Of a DNA stretch of 64,000 nucleotides, positions 51,964 through 61,080 are shown in pieces. Location of the stretch: positions 1,550,001 through 1,614,000 of the forward strand of contig NZ_CP180351.1 in the NCBI RefSeq assembly GCF_048006345.1, given 5' to 3'. Position numbers and translations under genes: made by a program. This stretch comes from Marivita sp030148515. GTDB taxonomy: Bacteria > Pseudomonadota > Alphaproteobacteria > Rhodobacterales > Rhodobacteraceae. How positions within the stretch are numbered: position 1 is the first letter of the stretch; each line of letters starts with the position of its first letter. A model generated the notes under the pieces. It was given only the letters and a program-made list of their open reading frames with translations. It had not been told where the DNA came from and did not search any database.

Positions 51964-52515
51964 ATGATCTCGAAGTCCATCTGTGTCTATTGCGGCTCAC
52001 GTCCCGGTCGAAACACCGCTTATGCTGCAGCAGCCGATGCGCTTGGCCGCGCCATTGCTGGCGAAGGCTGGCGGCTGGTTTACGGTGCGGGCGATGTCGG
52101 ATTGATGGGCACCGTCGCACGCGCGGCGCAGGATGCGGGCGGCGACACCTTCGGTGTGATCCCGACGCATCTCATGAAACTCGAGGTGGGCAAAACCGAC
52201 CTCACCCGTTTCATCATCACCGAAACCATGCATGAGCGCAAAAAGGTGATGGTGATGAATGCTGATGCCATCGTGGTTCTACCAGGCGGTGCCGGATCAC
52301 TTGACGAGTTCTTCGAAGTGCTCACCTGGCGCCAGTTGGGTCTGCATGGAAAGCCGATCATTCTCTTGAGCGTGGACGACTACTGGGCACCGCTGACCGC
52401 GTTGTTGGACCATGTGGTCGATCAGGGCTTTGCCGATGCGTCGCTGCTGGGGTTCGTTGAGACCACCACTTCGGCTTCTGACACCATCACAGCCCTGCGC
52501 CGCGCCCTGTCCTGA
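51964..52515 (+). CDS. LOG family protein (TIGR00730, nucleotide 5'-monophosphate phosphoribohydrolase-like)
   Basis: This 183-residue Rossmann-fold protein has PGGAGSLDE at 107-115, the LOG family motif, with the conserved MHERK (Arg92, Lys93). LOG proteins release the base from nucleoside 5'-monophosphates, including cytokinins in plants and AMP-type substrates in bacteria. The start is ATG at 51964; the ORF opens at 51898. The 3' end overlaps the convergent rarD by 94 bp. Confidence 0.88.
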   Translation: MISKSICVYCGSRPGRNTAYAAAADALGRAIAGEGWRLVYGAGDVGLMGTVARAAQDAGGDTFGVIPTHLMKLEVGKTDLTRFIITETMHERKKVMVMNADAIVVLPGGAGSLDEFFEVLTWRQLGLHGKPIILLSVDDYWAPLTALLDHVVDQGFADASLLGFVETTTSASDTITALRRALS

Positions 52516-53372
52516 GTGAACGCGCTGCTCGAATAGATCGCAAGCGCAGTCCAGATCAGCGCAAAGGCGATCATGTGAACGACGCCGAAGGGTTCACCAA
52601 AGATCAGCACCGCGACAAGGAACTGAAGCGTCGGGTTGATGTATTGGACAATGCCCACCGTCGACAGGGTCAGTCGCCGTGCGCCATAGGAAAACAGGAT
52701 CAGCGGCAGCGCGGTGACCGGCCCCGACGCCATAAGCAAAAGCGACTGCGTCAGGTCCTGACCGAAGGCACCGCCCTGCCCTGCGTGCAGGTAGATCAGC
52801 CAACCCAGTCCCAATGGGCAGAGCAACAGCACCTCGGCCGAGACCGAAATGACAGGTCCCAGATCGAGCCGTTTCTTGATCAGCCCATAAAGGCCGAACG
52901 TGCTGGCCAGCACGAGCGAGATCCACGGAACGATGTGCAGCCCGATGGTGAGCGACATCACACCAGTTGCAGCAAGCGTGATCGCAACCCATTGCGTGCG
53001 GCTCAACCGTTCTCCCAGAACAACGCGACCGATCAGCACCGCGACGAGCGGAAATATGTAATACCCCATCGAAGCCTCGGTCGCGCGACCGGCGTGGATC
53101 GACCAAATGAACAAGAACCAGTTTACGGATATGAACAGCGCGGCCGCTGCGATCACCTTCAGCGATGCCGGGTTCCGAACCGCACCCCAAAGAACGTTCA
53201 ACCGACGTTGGAGACCAATAACGATCCCAAAGAACACAAGCGACCAGACTGTGCGATGGGCCAACACTTCGTGCGAGGGAACGCCGCTCAACGCCTTGTA
53301 AAGCAAGCCGGACAGCCCCCAGACACAGCAGGCGGCGACCAGCGCAAGAACGCCTTTCTGGGTGTCTGTCAT
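52422..53372 (-). CDS. rarD: RarD-type EamA family transporter
   Basis: This 316-residue membrane protein has ten hydrophobic segments. The family stretches VWGLSGLLYKALSGVPSHEVLAHRTVWSL and TEASMGYYIFPLVAVLIG, as in RarD, are clear. The start MTDTQKGVLALV at 53372 fits; the ORF opens at 53456. Its C-terminal tail (RARRRAVMVSEAEVVVSTNP) is antisense to the LOG gene and overlaps it by 94 bp. Substrate unknown. Confidence 0.88.
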   Translation of the reverse strand: MTDTQKGVLALVAACCVWGLSGLLYKALSGVPSHEVLAHRTVWSLVFFGIVIGLQRRLNVLWGAVRNPASLKVIAAAALFISVNWFLFIWSIHAGRATEASMGYYIFPLVAVLIGRVVLGERLSRTQWVAITLAATGVMSLTIGLHIVPWISLVLASTFGLYGLIKKRLDLGPVISVSAEVLLLCPLGLGWLIYLHAGQGGAFGQDLTQSLLLMASGPVTALPLILFSYGARRLTLSTVGIVQYINPTLQFLVAVLIFGEPFGVVHMIAFALIWTALAIYSSSAFTQDRARRRAVMVSEAEVVVSTNPSSDASAKP

Positions 53373-53445
53373 ATTTTGGCCTCCACCCTCAGCGGTACTG
53401 GGCGGCGCAGGGATGCGCAAGGGAATCTGGTCACGCAAGTCCGGC

Positions 53446-54093
53446 TCAGAGCGCACCTTTCTGGTGCATGTAGTGCAACATCTCGGGGCGGTAGGCGGTC
53501 ATCTCATCCGCGACGGCGGCATGGGCCAGCATTTGCGCGCGGTAAGTGGCGACTGCGTCCGGCCAATCCAAGGCGGGAATGACCGGACCTTCGAAAAGCG
53601 CGATCCATTCCAGCGTGACGATGGTTCCGCAATCCCCCATCCAAAGACGGTCTCTGGGCAGGTCAGACCGCGCCAGCATCACGCCCAATGCCGACAGTCG
53701 CTTGGTGATCAAGGCATGCGCTTCCTCAATCGCCACTTGGTCGCGCGCAGCAGGCGCAACATGTGGAAAGGTCAGGCGCAAAGCCGGTTCCAAGCGTGTG
53801 TCGGAAAACCGCGACCGTTCGCGCGAAAGCGCCCGGCCGATCAATGTGTCGGGCAGCATGGGCCGGTCGGGGAATTTTTCTTCAAGGTATTCTGCAATCG
53901 CCTCGCTGTCGGTCAGCACCAGATCACCATCGACCAGCGCCGGGATGTTGCCCGACGGCACGATCGACAGATAATCCGCCGATCCACCGCCTCCGGGGGG
54001 CGGCGCTTCTTCGAATGGGATCTGCTTATGCCGCAACAGAATGCGCAGCTTGGCACAGTAAAGCGAATGATCTGAGGTGTAGATGCGCAGCAA
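53446..54093 (-). CDS. Glutathione S-transferase family protein
   Basis: This 215-residue protein has a thioredoxin-fold N-terminal domain (SDHSLYCAKLRILLRH, with the Cys/Ser region; PSGNIPALVDGDLVLTDSEAIAEYLEE is the cis-Pro and glutathione-binding stretch) and a helical C-terminal domain. The reaction cannot be assigned. It is downstream of sodB on the same strand, past a terminator. Confidence 0.88.
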   Translation of the reverse strand: MLRIYTSDHSLYCAKLRILLRHKQIPFEEAPPPGGGGSADYLSIVPSGNIPALVDGDLVLTDSEAIAEYLEEKFPDRPMLPDTLIGRALSRERSRFSDTRLEPALRLTFPHVAPAARDQVAIEEAHALITKRLSALGVMLARSDLPRDRLWMGDCGTIVTLEWIALFEGPVIPALDWPDAVATYRAQMLAHAAVADEMTAYRPEMLHYMHQKGAL

Positions 54094-54114
54094 GTGTCAC
54101 CTGTTCAAAATGCA

Positions 54115-54143
54115 AAAAGCCCTGTCGCAGTGACAGGGCTTTT
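54115..54143 (-). terminator. Terminator of sodB
   Basis: A perfect 12-bp inverted repeat, AAAAGCCCTGTC and GACAGGGCTTTT, with a 5-nt loop lies 20 bp after the sodB stop. T-runs at both ends make it bidirectional in principle. Confidence 0.88.
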
Positions 54144-54163
54144 CGATGTCAGTGTCAAACCGA

Positions 54164-54772
54164 TCAGGCGTTCGACAGTCGCTCTGCCACGTTTTCCCAG
54201 TTGACGAGGTTGTCGAGGAAGTTGGCCAGATACGCCGGACGCTTGTTGCGGAAATCGATGTAGTAGGAATGCTCCCACACGTCGCAGCCCAGAAGTGCTG
54301 TCTGGTCAAAGCAGACCGGGTTCACGCCGTTCTCGGTCTTGGTGATCTTGAGAGTGCCGTCGGTATCGACAACCAGCCATGCCCAGCCAGAGCCAAACTG
54401 GCCTGCGCCAGCAGCAGAGAAGTCTTCCTTGAACTTCTCGACCGAGCCGAACGCATCGGCGATGCGCGACTCAAGCTCGCCCGGCATCTTGTTGTCGCCC
54501 GGGCCCATCATTTCCCAGAACTGATTGTGGTTCCACAACTGGCTGATGTTGTTGAAGATCCCGTTCTGAGCAACGGCAGAGGCGTTGTATGTGCCTTTGA
54601 TGATCTCTTCCATCGACTTGCCGTCCCATTCGGTCCCGGCGATCAGCTTGTTGCCATTGTCGACATAGGCCTTGTGGTGCAGGTTGTGGTGGTACTCGAG
54701 TGTCTCTTTGGACATGCCTTTGCTGGCCAGCGCGTTGTGGGCGTAAGGCAGGTCAGGAAGTTCGAAAGCCAT
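54164..54772 (-). CDS. sodB: Superoxide dismutase [Fe]
   Basis: This 202-residue enzyme dismutates superoxide. Metal ligands are His28 (EYHHNLHHKAYV), His82 (LWNHNQFW), Asp164 and His168 (DVWEHSYY). Gln78 in NISQLW is at the position typical of the iron type. The start MAFELPDLPYAHNALA at 54772 matches the family; the ORF opens at 54892. Useful to an aerobic phototroph, which makes reactive oxygen from bacteriochlorophyll. Confidence 0.96.
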   Translation of the reverse strand: MAFELPDLPYAHNALASKGMSKETLEYHHNLHHKAYVDNGNKLIAGTEWDGKSMEEIIKGTYNASAVAQNGIFNNISQLWNHNQFWEMMGPGDNKMPGELESRIADAFGSVEKFKEDFSAAGAGQFGSGWAWLVVDTDGTLKITKTENGVNPVCFDQTALLGCDVWEHSYYIDFRNKRPAYLANFLDNLVNWENVAERLSNA

Positions 54773-54938
54773 GGTGGTGTCCCCTCGTTGGTGCGTCAAA
54801 TTACACAGGCATACCTGATGCGGCGTTACGCCGAGGTCAAGCCTCAGGTCGGCCTTCTTTTCCTCAACGCTCCGAAGGCGGCATTGGTTCACTCAATAAA
54901 TTCGCCCAATCAGCGCAGTTGTAAATTGGGGACATGGA

Positions 54939-55361
54939 TCAGCGGGAAGCAACCTGGCAGGAGCCGTATCCTTGGAAGCCATTTGCATATCCGAATGGGG
55001 TCGCCACGACATTCATGCGTTTCGCGGCTTTGACCCATGTGGCCCGATACTGCATCCGGGCCGTCTGTCCGCGCGAATCCTTAATTTTGACTTCCCAGCT
55101 AAAGGTAACGCGCTTGTTGTTTTCCGTAACAACCTGGCCTTCAATCGGTTTGCGATTGTTGAACGTAAGAACAATGTCATCCGAGATCACGACGCGGTCA
55201 TTTGCAGGATCATGACCGACAAACAGGACTGCTGGAATCCACTTGGATGTCCCTGCTTCTTTCAATGCACAGGTATAGGTCGTTTGCGCAATGGCCGGGG
55301 TGGCCAGCATGAAAATTGTGCCGATTGATGCAATTAGTCGTTTCACTGTTGTCTCCGTCAA
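54939..55361 (-). CDS. Small secreted protein, unknown function
   Basis: This 140-residue protein has a signal peptide (LIASIGTIFMLATPAIAQ) and a mature beta-rich domain with two Cys (YTCALKEAG, YGSCQV). I recognise no family. It stands alone between sodB and soxG. The base composition is less GC-rich than its neighbours by eye. Confidence 0.6.
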   Translation of the reverse strand: MTETTVKRLIASIGTIFMLATPAIAQTTYTCALKEAGTSKWIPAVLFVGHDPANDRVVISDDIVLTFNNRKPIEGQVVTENNKRVTFSWEVKIKDSRGQTARMQYRATWVKAAKRMNVVATPFGYANGFQGYGSCQVASR

Positions 55362-55411
55362 TATCTCTTCGACGGAGAAGAACAGGCGAATTTGACCAAC
55401 GCAAGTCTACT

Positions 55412-55984
55412 TTAAGACGAAAAGTGTCGGACAGCCGAATTTTCGTCGGCAGCGGTGCTGAGCAATTTGAACATATATGCAGCCACCGACCGGAAACAGA
55501 CCACCCGCGCAGTGCTCACATCATCCATCCAGAACGCAGCAGCCACCTGTGCCATGCGCGTGCGGCGGACCATTCCGGGCTGGAATGCTTCCGGGCTCAT
55601 ATCCACGGGAGAGAGCTTGGCGATCACTTCGCGGAGTGCCCTGCCCTTGAGCTGGAACACCGCGCGGGCGTCCGAGACATTGACAACCAAGGCATGCGCG
55701 CCTGCCAGTTTGGCGACCAAGTCATTGGCTTTGTTCTGCGCCTCTTCATAAGGGCACAGCAAAAGCGCTTCGTCAGGCGACATCCAAAGCGCGCCCGCGT
55801 TGCCGTGGAAGGCGGTTTCGCGGGTGCCCGGCAGGGTCACGCCGAACACGTCCTTGACCGCATTGATGATGGTGGGATCGGTCAGATCTCCACGCAGGGT
55901 CACCATGCCCTGCCCAGCCAGTTCTTTGATCGTCACCAGACCCTCAAAGGATGCGCCACCCAGCGCCAGTGCCACGTCAGACAT
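55412..55984 (-). CDS. soxG: Sarcosine oxidase subunit gamma
   Basis: This 190-residue subunit of the heterotetrameric sarcosine oxidase overlaps the 3' end of soxA by 8 bp. SVAAYMFKLLSTA and VSDARAVFQLKGRALREVIAKLSPVD are family stretches. The enzyme demethylates sarcosine (from glycine betaine or choline) to glycine, delivering the one-carbon unit to tetrahydrofolate. I chose ATG at 55984. Confidence 0.93.
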   Translation of the reverse strand: MSDVALALGGASFEGLVTIKELAGQGMVTLRGDLTDPTIINAVKDVFGVTLPGTRETAFHGNAGALWMSPDEALLLCPYEEAQNKANDLVAKLAGAHALVVNVSDARAVFQLKGRALREVIAKLSPVDMSPEAFQPGMVRRTRMAQVAAAFWMDDVSTARVVCFRSVAAYMFKLLSTAADENSAVRHFSS

Positions 55985-58900
55985 TCTGCTTCTCCCCCTC
56001 GGGATCAAAGAAGACCGGGTTCACGATCCGGGCTTTCTTGGGCGGGTTGCCGCCATTGGTGAAGGTGATCACGTCGCCCATCCGGTCAGGCCCGTTCAGG
56101 ACAAGCCCCATCGCAATGCCCTTGTTCAGGGTCGGGCTGAAATAGGTCGAGGTCACTCGACCTTCGGTGTTGGTCTGGCCGTTTTCGTTAGTACCTTCGG
56201 CAATCGCATAAGCGCCGTCCTGCAGGACCGACCCATCCAGAGTTTCCAGACCCACCAGCTTCCAGCGTTTGGGATCGGTCATGTGCGACCGCGCTTGTGC
56301 GCGTTTGCCGATGTAGTCTTCCTTCTTCTTCGAGATCGCCCAGTCGAGGCCCAGATCCTGCGGGATCACCGTACCGTCGGTTTCGTCGCCGATCATGATG
56401 AAGCCCTTTTCGGCCCGCATGATATGCAGCGCCTCGGTGCCGTAAGGCGTGATGTCCCACTCCTTCCCGGCCTCGATCAGTTTGTCCCAGAACGCGCGGC
56501 CCAGATTGGCGGGCACGGCGATTTCATAGCTGAGTTCACCAGAGAACGAGATGCGATAGGCCCGCACGGGGAAGCCGCCCAGTTCGCCGTCTTTCCACTC
56601 CATAAAGGCCAGCGCCTCTTTGGACACCTCCATGCCGCCCAGCTTTTCCAAGAGCTTGCGGGCGTTGGGGCCCACGACAGCGACCTGTGCGAACTGTTCC
56701 GTGGCGTTGACGGTCCAGACCTTCCAGTCCCACCATTCGGTTTGCAGCCACTCTTCCATATGGGCATGGATGCGGTCCGCGCCGCCGGTGGTGGTGTGGC
56801 AGAGGAACGTGTCCTCGTCGATCCGCGCGACCACGCCGTCATCGGTCAGGAACCCGTTTTCGGTGCACATCAGCCCATAGCGGCATTTGCCCGGTTTCAG
56901 CGTGCTCATCATGTTGGTGTAGAGCATGTCGAGGAAACGGCCCGCGTCCGGCCCCTTGACGATGATCTTGCCAAGGGTCGAGGCGTCTAGCAGGCCGAGG
57001 CTCTTGCGGGTGGCAAGCACTTCGCGGTTCACCGCGTCATGCACGCTTTCGCCCTTGCGCGGGAAGGCATAGGGACGCCGCCAATGGCCGACCGGTTCCC
57101 AATGCGCACCGTTGGCTTCGTGCCAGCCGTGCATCGGGGTCTTGCGGATCGGCTGAAAAATCTCGCCGCGCGCTTCACCGGCGATCGCGCCCATCGAGAT
57201 GGGCGTGTATGGCGGGCGGAAGGTGGTTGTGCCGACCTGCGGAATCTCTGCATCTAATGCATGAGCAAGGGTCGCAAGACCGTTGATATTGCTGAGTTTG
57301 CCTTGGTCTGTCGCCATGCCGATCGTGGTGTAGCGCTTGGTGTGTTCGACGCTCTCGAACCCCTCTTGCGCGGCCAGTTGCACGTCCGAGACCTTCACGT
57401 CGTTCTGATAGTCGAGCCATGCTTTCATGCGCAGTTTCTTCTGCGCGCCCTGCGGCATCATCCAGACCGGAACAAGCGGCGCTTCATCGGGCGCATCGCC
57501 GGTTGGCGCGGCGCTGTCGCCCTTTTCTGCACCGACACGCTCTGCGGCGGTTTTTCCAGCGTTAGCAGCGTTCTGCAGCACGTCCTTAAGATGGAACGCA
57601 CCGTCGGCAGCACCAGATGCGATGACAAATGCCTGCCCATCATGGCTGGTCGGTGCGCGGTCGTGATCGGGGCGGAAGGCGGCCTGATATGCATCCCATG
57701 TCAGCTTGCCGCCGCAATGGGACCAGAGATGCACCACCGGCGACCAGCCGCCGGACATAGCGACGGCATCGCAGAAGATCTCTTCCAGCACTTCGCCTTC
57801 GCCTGCCTGCACGCCGCGGCAGACGGAATGCACACGTTTCGCGCCTTTGACCTTGACCGCTGCCGCGCCGGTTTCGACCCGGATGCCAAGCGCCTTGGCC
57901 TCGTCCATCAGCGCGCCACCCCCCTGCGGACGGGCGTCAAGGATCGCGGGCACCTTGAGACCCGCCAGCACCAGCGCAATCGCGGTGCGGTAGGCGTCGT
58001 CATTGTTGGTGACGACAACCGTGCGGTCACCAGGGCTGACGCCGTAGTTCACGAGGTAATCGCGCACCGCAGAGGCCAGCATCACGCCGGGAATGTCGTT
58101 GCCCGCGAAAGACAGCGGGCGTTCGATGGCCCCGGTTGCGGTGATGATCTGGGCCGCACGGATGCGCCACAGGCGGTGGCGCGGGCCGGGGGCTTCGGGC
58201 GCATGGTCGGTCAGACGTTCGTAGCCCAGCACGTAGCCGTGGTCATAGACGCCCGCGCCCATGGTACGGGTGCGGATCTGGGCGTTGGGCATCGCCTCAA
58301 GCTCGGCGCGAGCCTTCTCGACCCATGCCTCGGGCGTCATCCCGTCGATGGTGCCGCCATCGACCGGGGCACGCCCCCCCAAATGGGCGGTCTGCTCCAG
58401 AAGAAGCACCTTTGCCCCGGCGCGGGCGGCGGTCAGAGCGGATTGCAAGCCAGCAACCCCGCCGCCGATCACCAGAACGTCCGTAAACGCGTAGAAATGC
58501 TCGTAGCGGTCTTCGTCGCGGGCCTCTGCATCCGGGGCTTTGCCCAGACCGGCGGAGTGGCGGATGAAGGGTTCGTAGATCCATTTCCAGAACGGGCGCG
58601 GATGAATGAACATCTTGTAATAGAAGCCCGCGCTCAAGAAGCGGGCAAGCACGTTGTTGACGATGCCGATGTCGTAATCGAGCGACGGCCAGTGGTTCTG
58701 GCTGGTGGCGGTCAGGCCGTGGAAAATCTCGGTCGTCGTAGCACGCTGGTTCGGTTCAAGCTGATTGCCTGTCCCAAGATTGACCAGAGCGTTGGGTTCC
58801 TCGGATCCCGACGCCACAACGCCGCGCGGGCGGTGGTACTTGAAGCTGCGCCCCATCAGCATCTGGTCATTGGCCAAAAGCGCCGAGGCGAGCGTGTCGC

Positions 58901-58994
58901 CCTTGTAGCCCTTCATCAGGGTACCATTGAACTTGAAGGACACAGGCCGGTCGCGATTGATCAGGCGGCCCTGGGTTTGAACGCGGGTGCTCAT
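55977..58994 (-). CDS. soxA: Sarcosine oxidase subunit alpha
   Basis: This 1005-residue subunit has an N-terminal 2Fe-2S-type region (TLASALLANDQMLMGRSFKYHRPRG), an NAD-binding Rossmann domain with VIGGGVAGLQSALTAARAG near 173, and a C-terminal aminomethyltransferase-like domain (SLGLLDASTLGKIIVKGPDAG) that passes the one-carbon unit to folate. The length is normal. It is preceded by a 22-codon mini-ORF that overlaps the soxD stop. Confidence 0.97.
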   Translation of the reverse strand: MSTRVQTQGRLINRDRPVSFKFNGTLMKGYKGDTLASALLANDQMLMGRSFKYHRPRGVVASGSEEPNALVNLGTGNQLEPNQRATTTEIFHGLTATSQNHWPSLDYDIGIVNNVLARFLSAGFYYKMFIHPRPFWKWIYEPFIRHSAGLGKAPDAEARDEDRYEHFYAFTDVLVIGGGVAGLQSALTAARAGAKVLLLEQTAHLGGRAPVDGGTIDGMTPEAWVEKARAELEAMPNAQIRTRTMGAGVYDHGYVLGYERLTDHAPEAPGPRHRLWRIRAAQIITATGAIERPLSFAGNDIPGVMLASAVRDYLVNYGVSPGDRTVVVTNNDDAYRTAIALVLAGLKVPAILDARPQGGGALMDEAKALGIRVETGAAAVKVKGAKRVHSVCRGVQAGEGEVLEEIFCDAVAMSGGWSPVVHLWSHCGGKLTWDAYQAAFRPDHDRAPTSHDGQAFVIASGAADGAFHLKDVLQNAANAGKTAAERVGAEKGDSAAPTGDAPDEAPLVPVWMMPQGAQKKLRMKAWLDYQNDVKVSDVQLAAQEGFESVEHTKRYTTIGMATDQGKLSNINGLATLAHALDAEIPQVGTTTFRPPYTPISMGAIAGEARGEIFQPIRKTPMHGWHEANGAHWEPVGHWRRPYAFPRKGESVHDAVNREVLATRKSLGLLDASTLGKIIVKGPDAGRFLDMLYTNMMSTLKPGKCRYGLMCTENGFLTDDGVVARIDEDTFLCHTTTGGADRIHAHMEEWLQTEWWDWKVWTVNATEQFAQVAVVGPNARKLLEKLGGMEVSKEALAFMEWKDGELGGFPVRAYRISFSGELSYEIAVPANLGRAFWDKLIEAGKEWDITPYGTEALHIMRAEKGFIMIGDETDGTVIPQDLGLDWAISKKKEDYIGKRAQARSHMTDPKRWKLVGLETLDGSVLQDGAYAIAEGTNENGQTNTEGRVTSTYFSPTLNKGIAMGLVLNGPDRMGDVITFTNGGNPPKKARIVNPVFFDPEGEKQNV

Positions 58995-58997
58995 AAG

Positions 58998-59066
58998 TCA
59001 GACCTTGGCGCTGGCGGAAGCGTCGGAGCCTCCGGCGGGAGTTTTCTTGGCAAGATGAAGGGTCAT
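58998..59066 (-). CDS. Possible 22-residue mini-ORF between soxD and soxA
   Basis: An ATG at 59066 overlaps the soxD stop (ATGA), the frame runs for 22 codons (MTLHLAKKTPAGGSDASASA) and ends 3 bp before the soxA start. It may only serve to carry ribosomes from soxD to soxA. It has no family and may be chance. Confidence 0.3.
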   Translation of the reverse strand: MTLHLAKKTPAGGSDASASAKV

Positions 59067-59392
59067 GCGATGTCCCTCCATTTGAATCCGGGGCGTTTGG
59101 CGCGGATGGTGTCGAGGATGTCTTTCGGCGGCTCCGTCGTCTGGGCGCTGTAGGTGCCGAAGACTTCGAGCGTGTTGGTGCAGCGCGCCGCGTGGAACCA
59201 CTTGCCGCAGCCGTTCACATGCCGCCAGCGTTCGAAATGCACGCCTTTGGGGTTTTCGCGGTGGAACAGGTAACCGGTGAAATCGTCATCGCTGGAGTCG
59301 GGGCCAAAGCGTTTCAGATGCGCTTCGCCGCCACCATGCAGTTCGGTTTCTTCGGCCGCCACGCCGCAATAGGGGCAGGTGATTAGGAGCAT
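59063..59392 (-). CDS. soxD: Sarcosine oxidase subunit delta
   Basis: This 109-residue zinc-binding subunit has CPYCGVAAEETELHGGGEAH at the N-terminus and a later Cys-containing GCGKWFHAARCTNTLEVFGTY. The start is MLLITCPYCG at 59392; the ORF opens at 59425. It overlaps the extra ORF upstream by 10 bp. Confidence 0.95.
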   Translation of the reverse strand: MLLITCPYCGVAAEETELHGGGEAHLKRFGPDSSDDDFTGYLFHRENPKGVHFERWRHVNGCGKWFHAARCTNTLEVFGTYSAQTTEPPKDILDTIRAKRPGFKWRDIA

Positions 59393-59655
59393 TTTGCGAC
59401 TTCCGATCTGTCCAAATAGCGCCACAGTGTTTGGCTATTGCTTGGCGAACCCACTTTCTTGCAGGTCACATGGCGTATTTTTTCGAACACTTGCTTCGTG
59501 AGGCTGTTTTCTTTGGCCTCTTCTTTGTAATTTTCGTCCTTTGGAAACGAAAAGAGCGCGGGCCGCATCGTGATGGCGGAGGTATCCGAAATGCGGATTA
59601 CCTTAGCAGCCGTTTCGACGATGACGGGCGTTGAAGAACCGAACCCATCCATCAA
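59383..59655 (-). CDS. Extra small ORF between soxB and soxD
   Basis: I do not recognise this 90-residue protein (MMDGFGSSTPVIVETAAK at the start, KHVTCKK-like basic centre, YLDRSEVAKCS at the end). Its start overlaps the soxB stop by 4 bp and its end overlaps the soxD start by 10 bp, as for translationally coupled genes. The usual order is soxB-soxD directly. Its A+T content looks higher than that of its neighbours. It may be a real added subunit or an intruding ORF. Confidence 0.5.
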   Translation of the reverse strand: MMDGFGSSTPVIVETAAKVIRISDTSAITMRPALFSFPKDENYKEEAKENSLTKQVFEKIRHVTCKKVGSPSNSQTLWRYLDRSEVAKCS

Positions 59656-60896
59656 TGCGCCACCCCCGCCGCAACGCTCTCATCAATGAACCGGCCCTCG
59701 CGGAAGCGGTTGAGGCCAAACTCGGCGGTGAGCGGCGAGTAGCCCTTGGCGATCAGCTCTGCCATGCCCCAGCCGGAGCCGGGGATCGCCTTGAAGCCGC
59801 CGGTGCCCCAGCCGCAGTTGATGAAGCAGCCGTCGAGCGGCGTTTTTGACAGGATGGGCGAGCGGTCGCCGGTCATGTCGACGATCCCGCCCCACCAGCG
59901 CAGCATCTTGAGGCGCGAGATCATCGGGAAGGTCTCGATCAGGGCACGCACCGTTTCCTCGACATGGTGAAACGACCCGCGCTGGGTGTAGTTGTTATAG
60001 CCGTCGGCACCGCCGCCGATGACCATTTCGCCCTTGTCGGACTGGCTCATATAACCGTGCACGGTGTTGGCCATGACGACCACGTCCATGCAGGGCTTGA
60101 TCGGCTCGGAGACCAGCGCCTGAAGCGCGACGGATTCGATGGGCAGGCGGAAGCCCGCCATTTCGGCCAGCACGCCGGAGTGACCGGCGACGACGATACC
60201 GAGCTTGTCGCAGTCGATTTCACCCTTGGTGGTGGTCACGCCTTTGACCTTGCCACCTTCCTGACGGATCGCGGTGACTTCACATTGCTGGATGATGTCC
60301 ATACCCATGTCCGAACAGGCGCGGGCATAGCCCCAGGCCACGGCGTCATGGCGCGCGGTGCCGCCGCGCGGTTGCCAGAGCGCGCCGAGGACCGGGTAGC
60401 GCGGGCCTTTCAGTTCGATGATCGGGCACAGTTCCTTCACACGGGCGGGGCCGATGAACTGGGTCTCGACGCCTTGCAGGTTGTTGGCGTGGGCGGTGCG
60501 CTTGTAGCCCCGGATCTCGTGTTCGGTCTGGGCGAGCATCATCACGCCGCGCGGGCTGAACATGACGTTGTAGTTCAGGTCCTGCGACAGAGTCTCATAG
60601 AGGGACCGCGCCTTTTCATAGATCGCGGCGCTTGGATCCTGAAGGTAGTTCGAGCGGATGATCGTGGTGTTGCGGCCGGTGTTGCCGCCGCCCAGCCAGC
60701 CCTTTTCGATCACCGCGACATTCTTGATGCCGAAATTCTTACCAAGGTAATAGGCCGTGGCGAGGCCGTGGCCCCCTGCCCCCACGATGATCACATCGTA
60801 TTTCTTCTTCGGCTCGGGCTTGCGCCAGGCCCGTTCCCATCCGGTGTGGTAGCGGAGGGCTTCACGGGCAACGGCAAAGGCGGAATAGCGTTTCAT
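59652..60896 (-). CDS. soxB: Sarcosine oxidase subunit beta
   Basis: This 414-residue flavoprotein subunit oxidises sarcosine. The FAD-binding start is VIIVGAGGHGLATAYYLGKN, and GGGNTGRNTTIIRSNY is the family flavin region. RGGTARHDAVAWGYARAC lies at the covalent flavin/active-site region. It is the first gene of the sox operon; a 184-bp divergent gap separates it from ccmI. Confidence 0.97.
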   Translation of the reverse strand: MKRYSAFAVAREALRYHTGWERAWRKPEPKKKYDVIIVGAGGHGLATAYYLGKNFGIKNVAVIEKGWLGGGNTGRNTTIIRSNYLQDPSAAIYEKARSLYETLSQDLNYNVMFSPRGVMMLAQTEHEIRGYKRTAHANNLQGVETQFIGPARVKELCPIIELKGPRYPVLGALWQPRGGTARHDAVAWGYARACSDMGMDIIQQCEVTAIRQEGGKVKGVTTTKGEIDCDKLGIVVAGHSGVLAEMAGFRLPIESVALQALVSEPIKPCMDVVVMANTVHGYMSQSDKGEMVIGGGADGYNNYTQRGSFHHVEETVRALIETFPMISRLKMLRWWGGIVDMTGDRSPILSKTPLDGCFINCGWGTGGFKAIPGSGWGMAELIAKGYSPLTAEFGLNRFREGRFIDESVAAGVAH

Positions 60897-61080
60897 GGGG
60901 CGCGACTCGAAGCTTGGGTGATTTGACGGATATGTGGACCGAACGGGGCGGCAAGCGGATACTCACAGCGCCCTTTTGACGTGATTTTGCGACATGGCGC
61001 TTTGTCACGGGGTTTTGCCCTTTTTTCAAGCGGCTTGCGACTATACATGACGGTGAAACAGCTTGTGGATTTTGCAAACG

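Noticed and set aside
57261..59153. 630-codon ORF on the plus strand
   Set aside because: Antisense to soxA, which is unambiguous; no recognisable domain.
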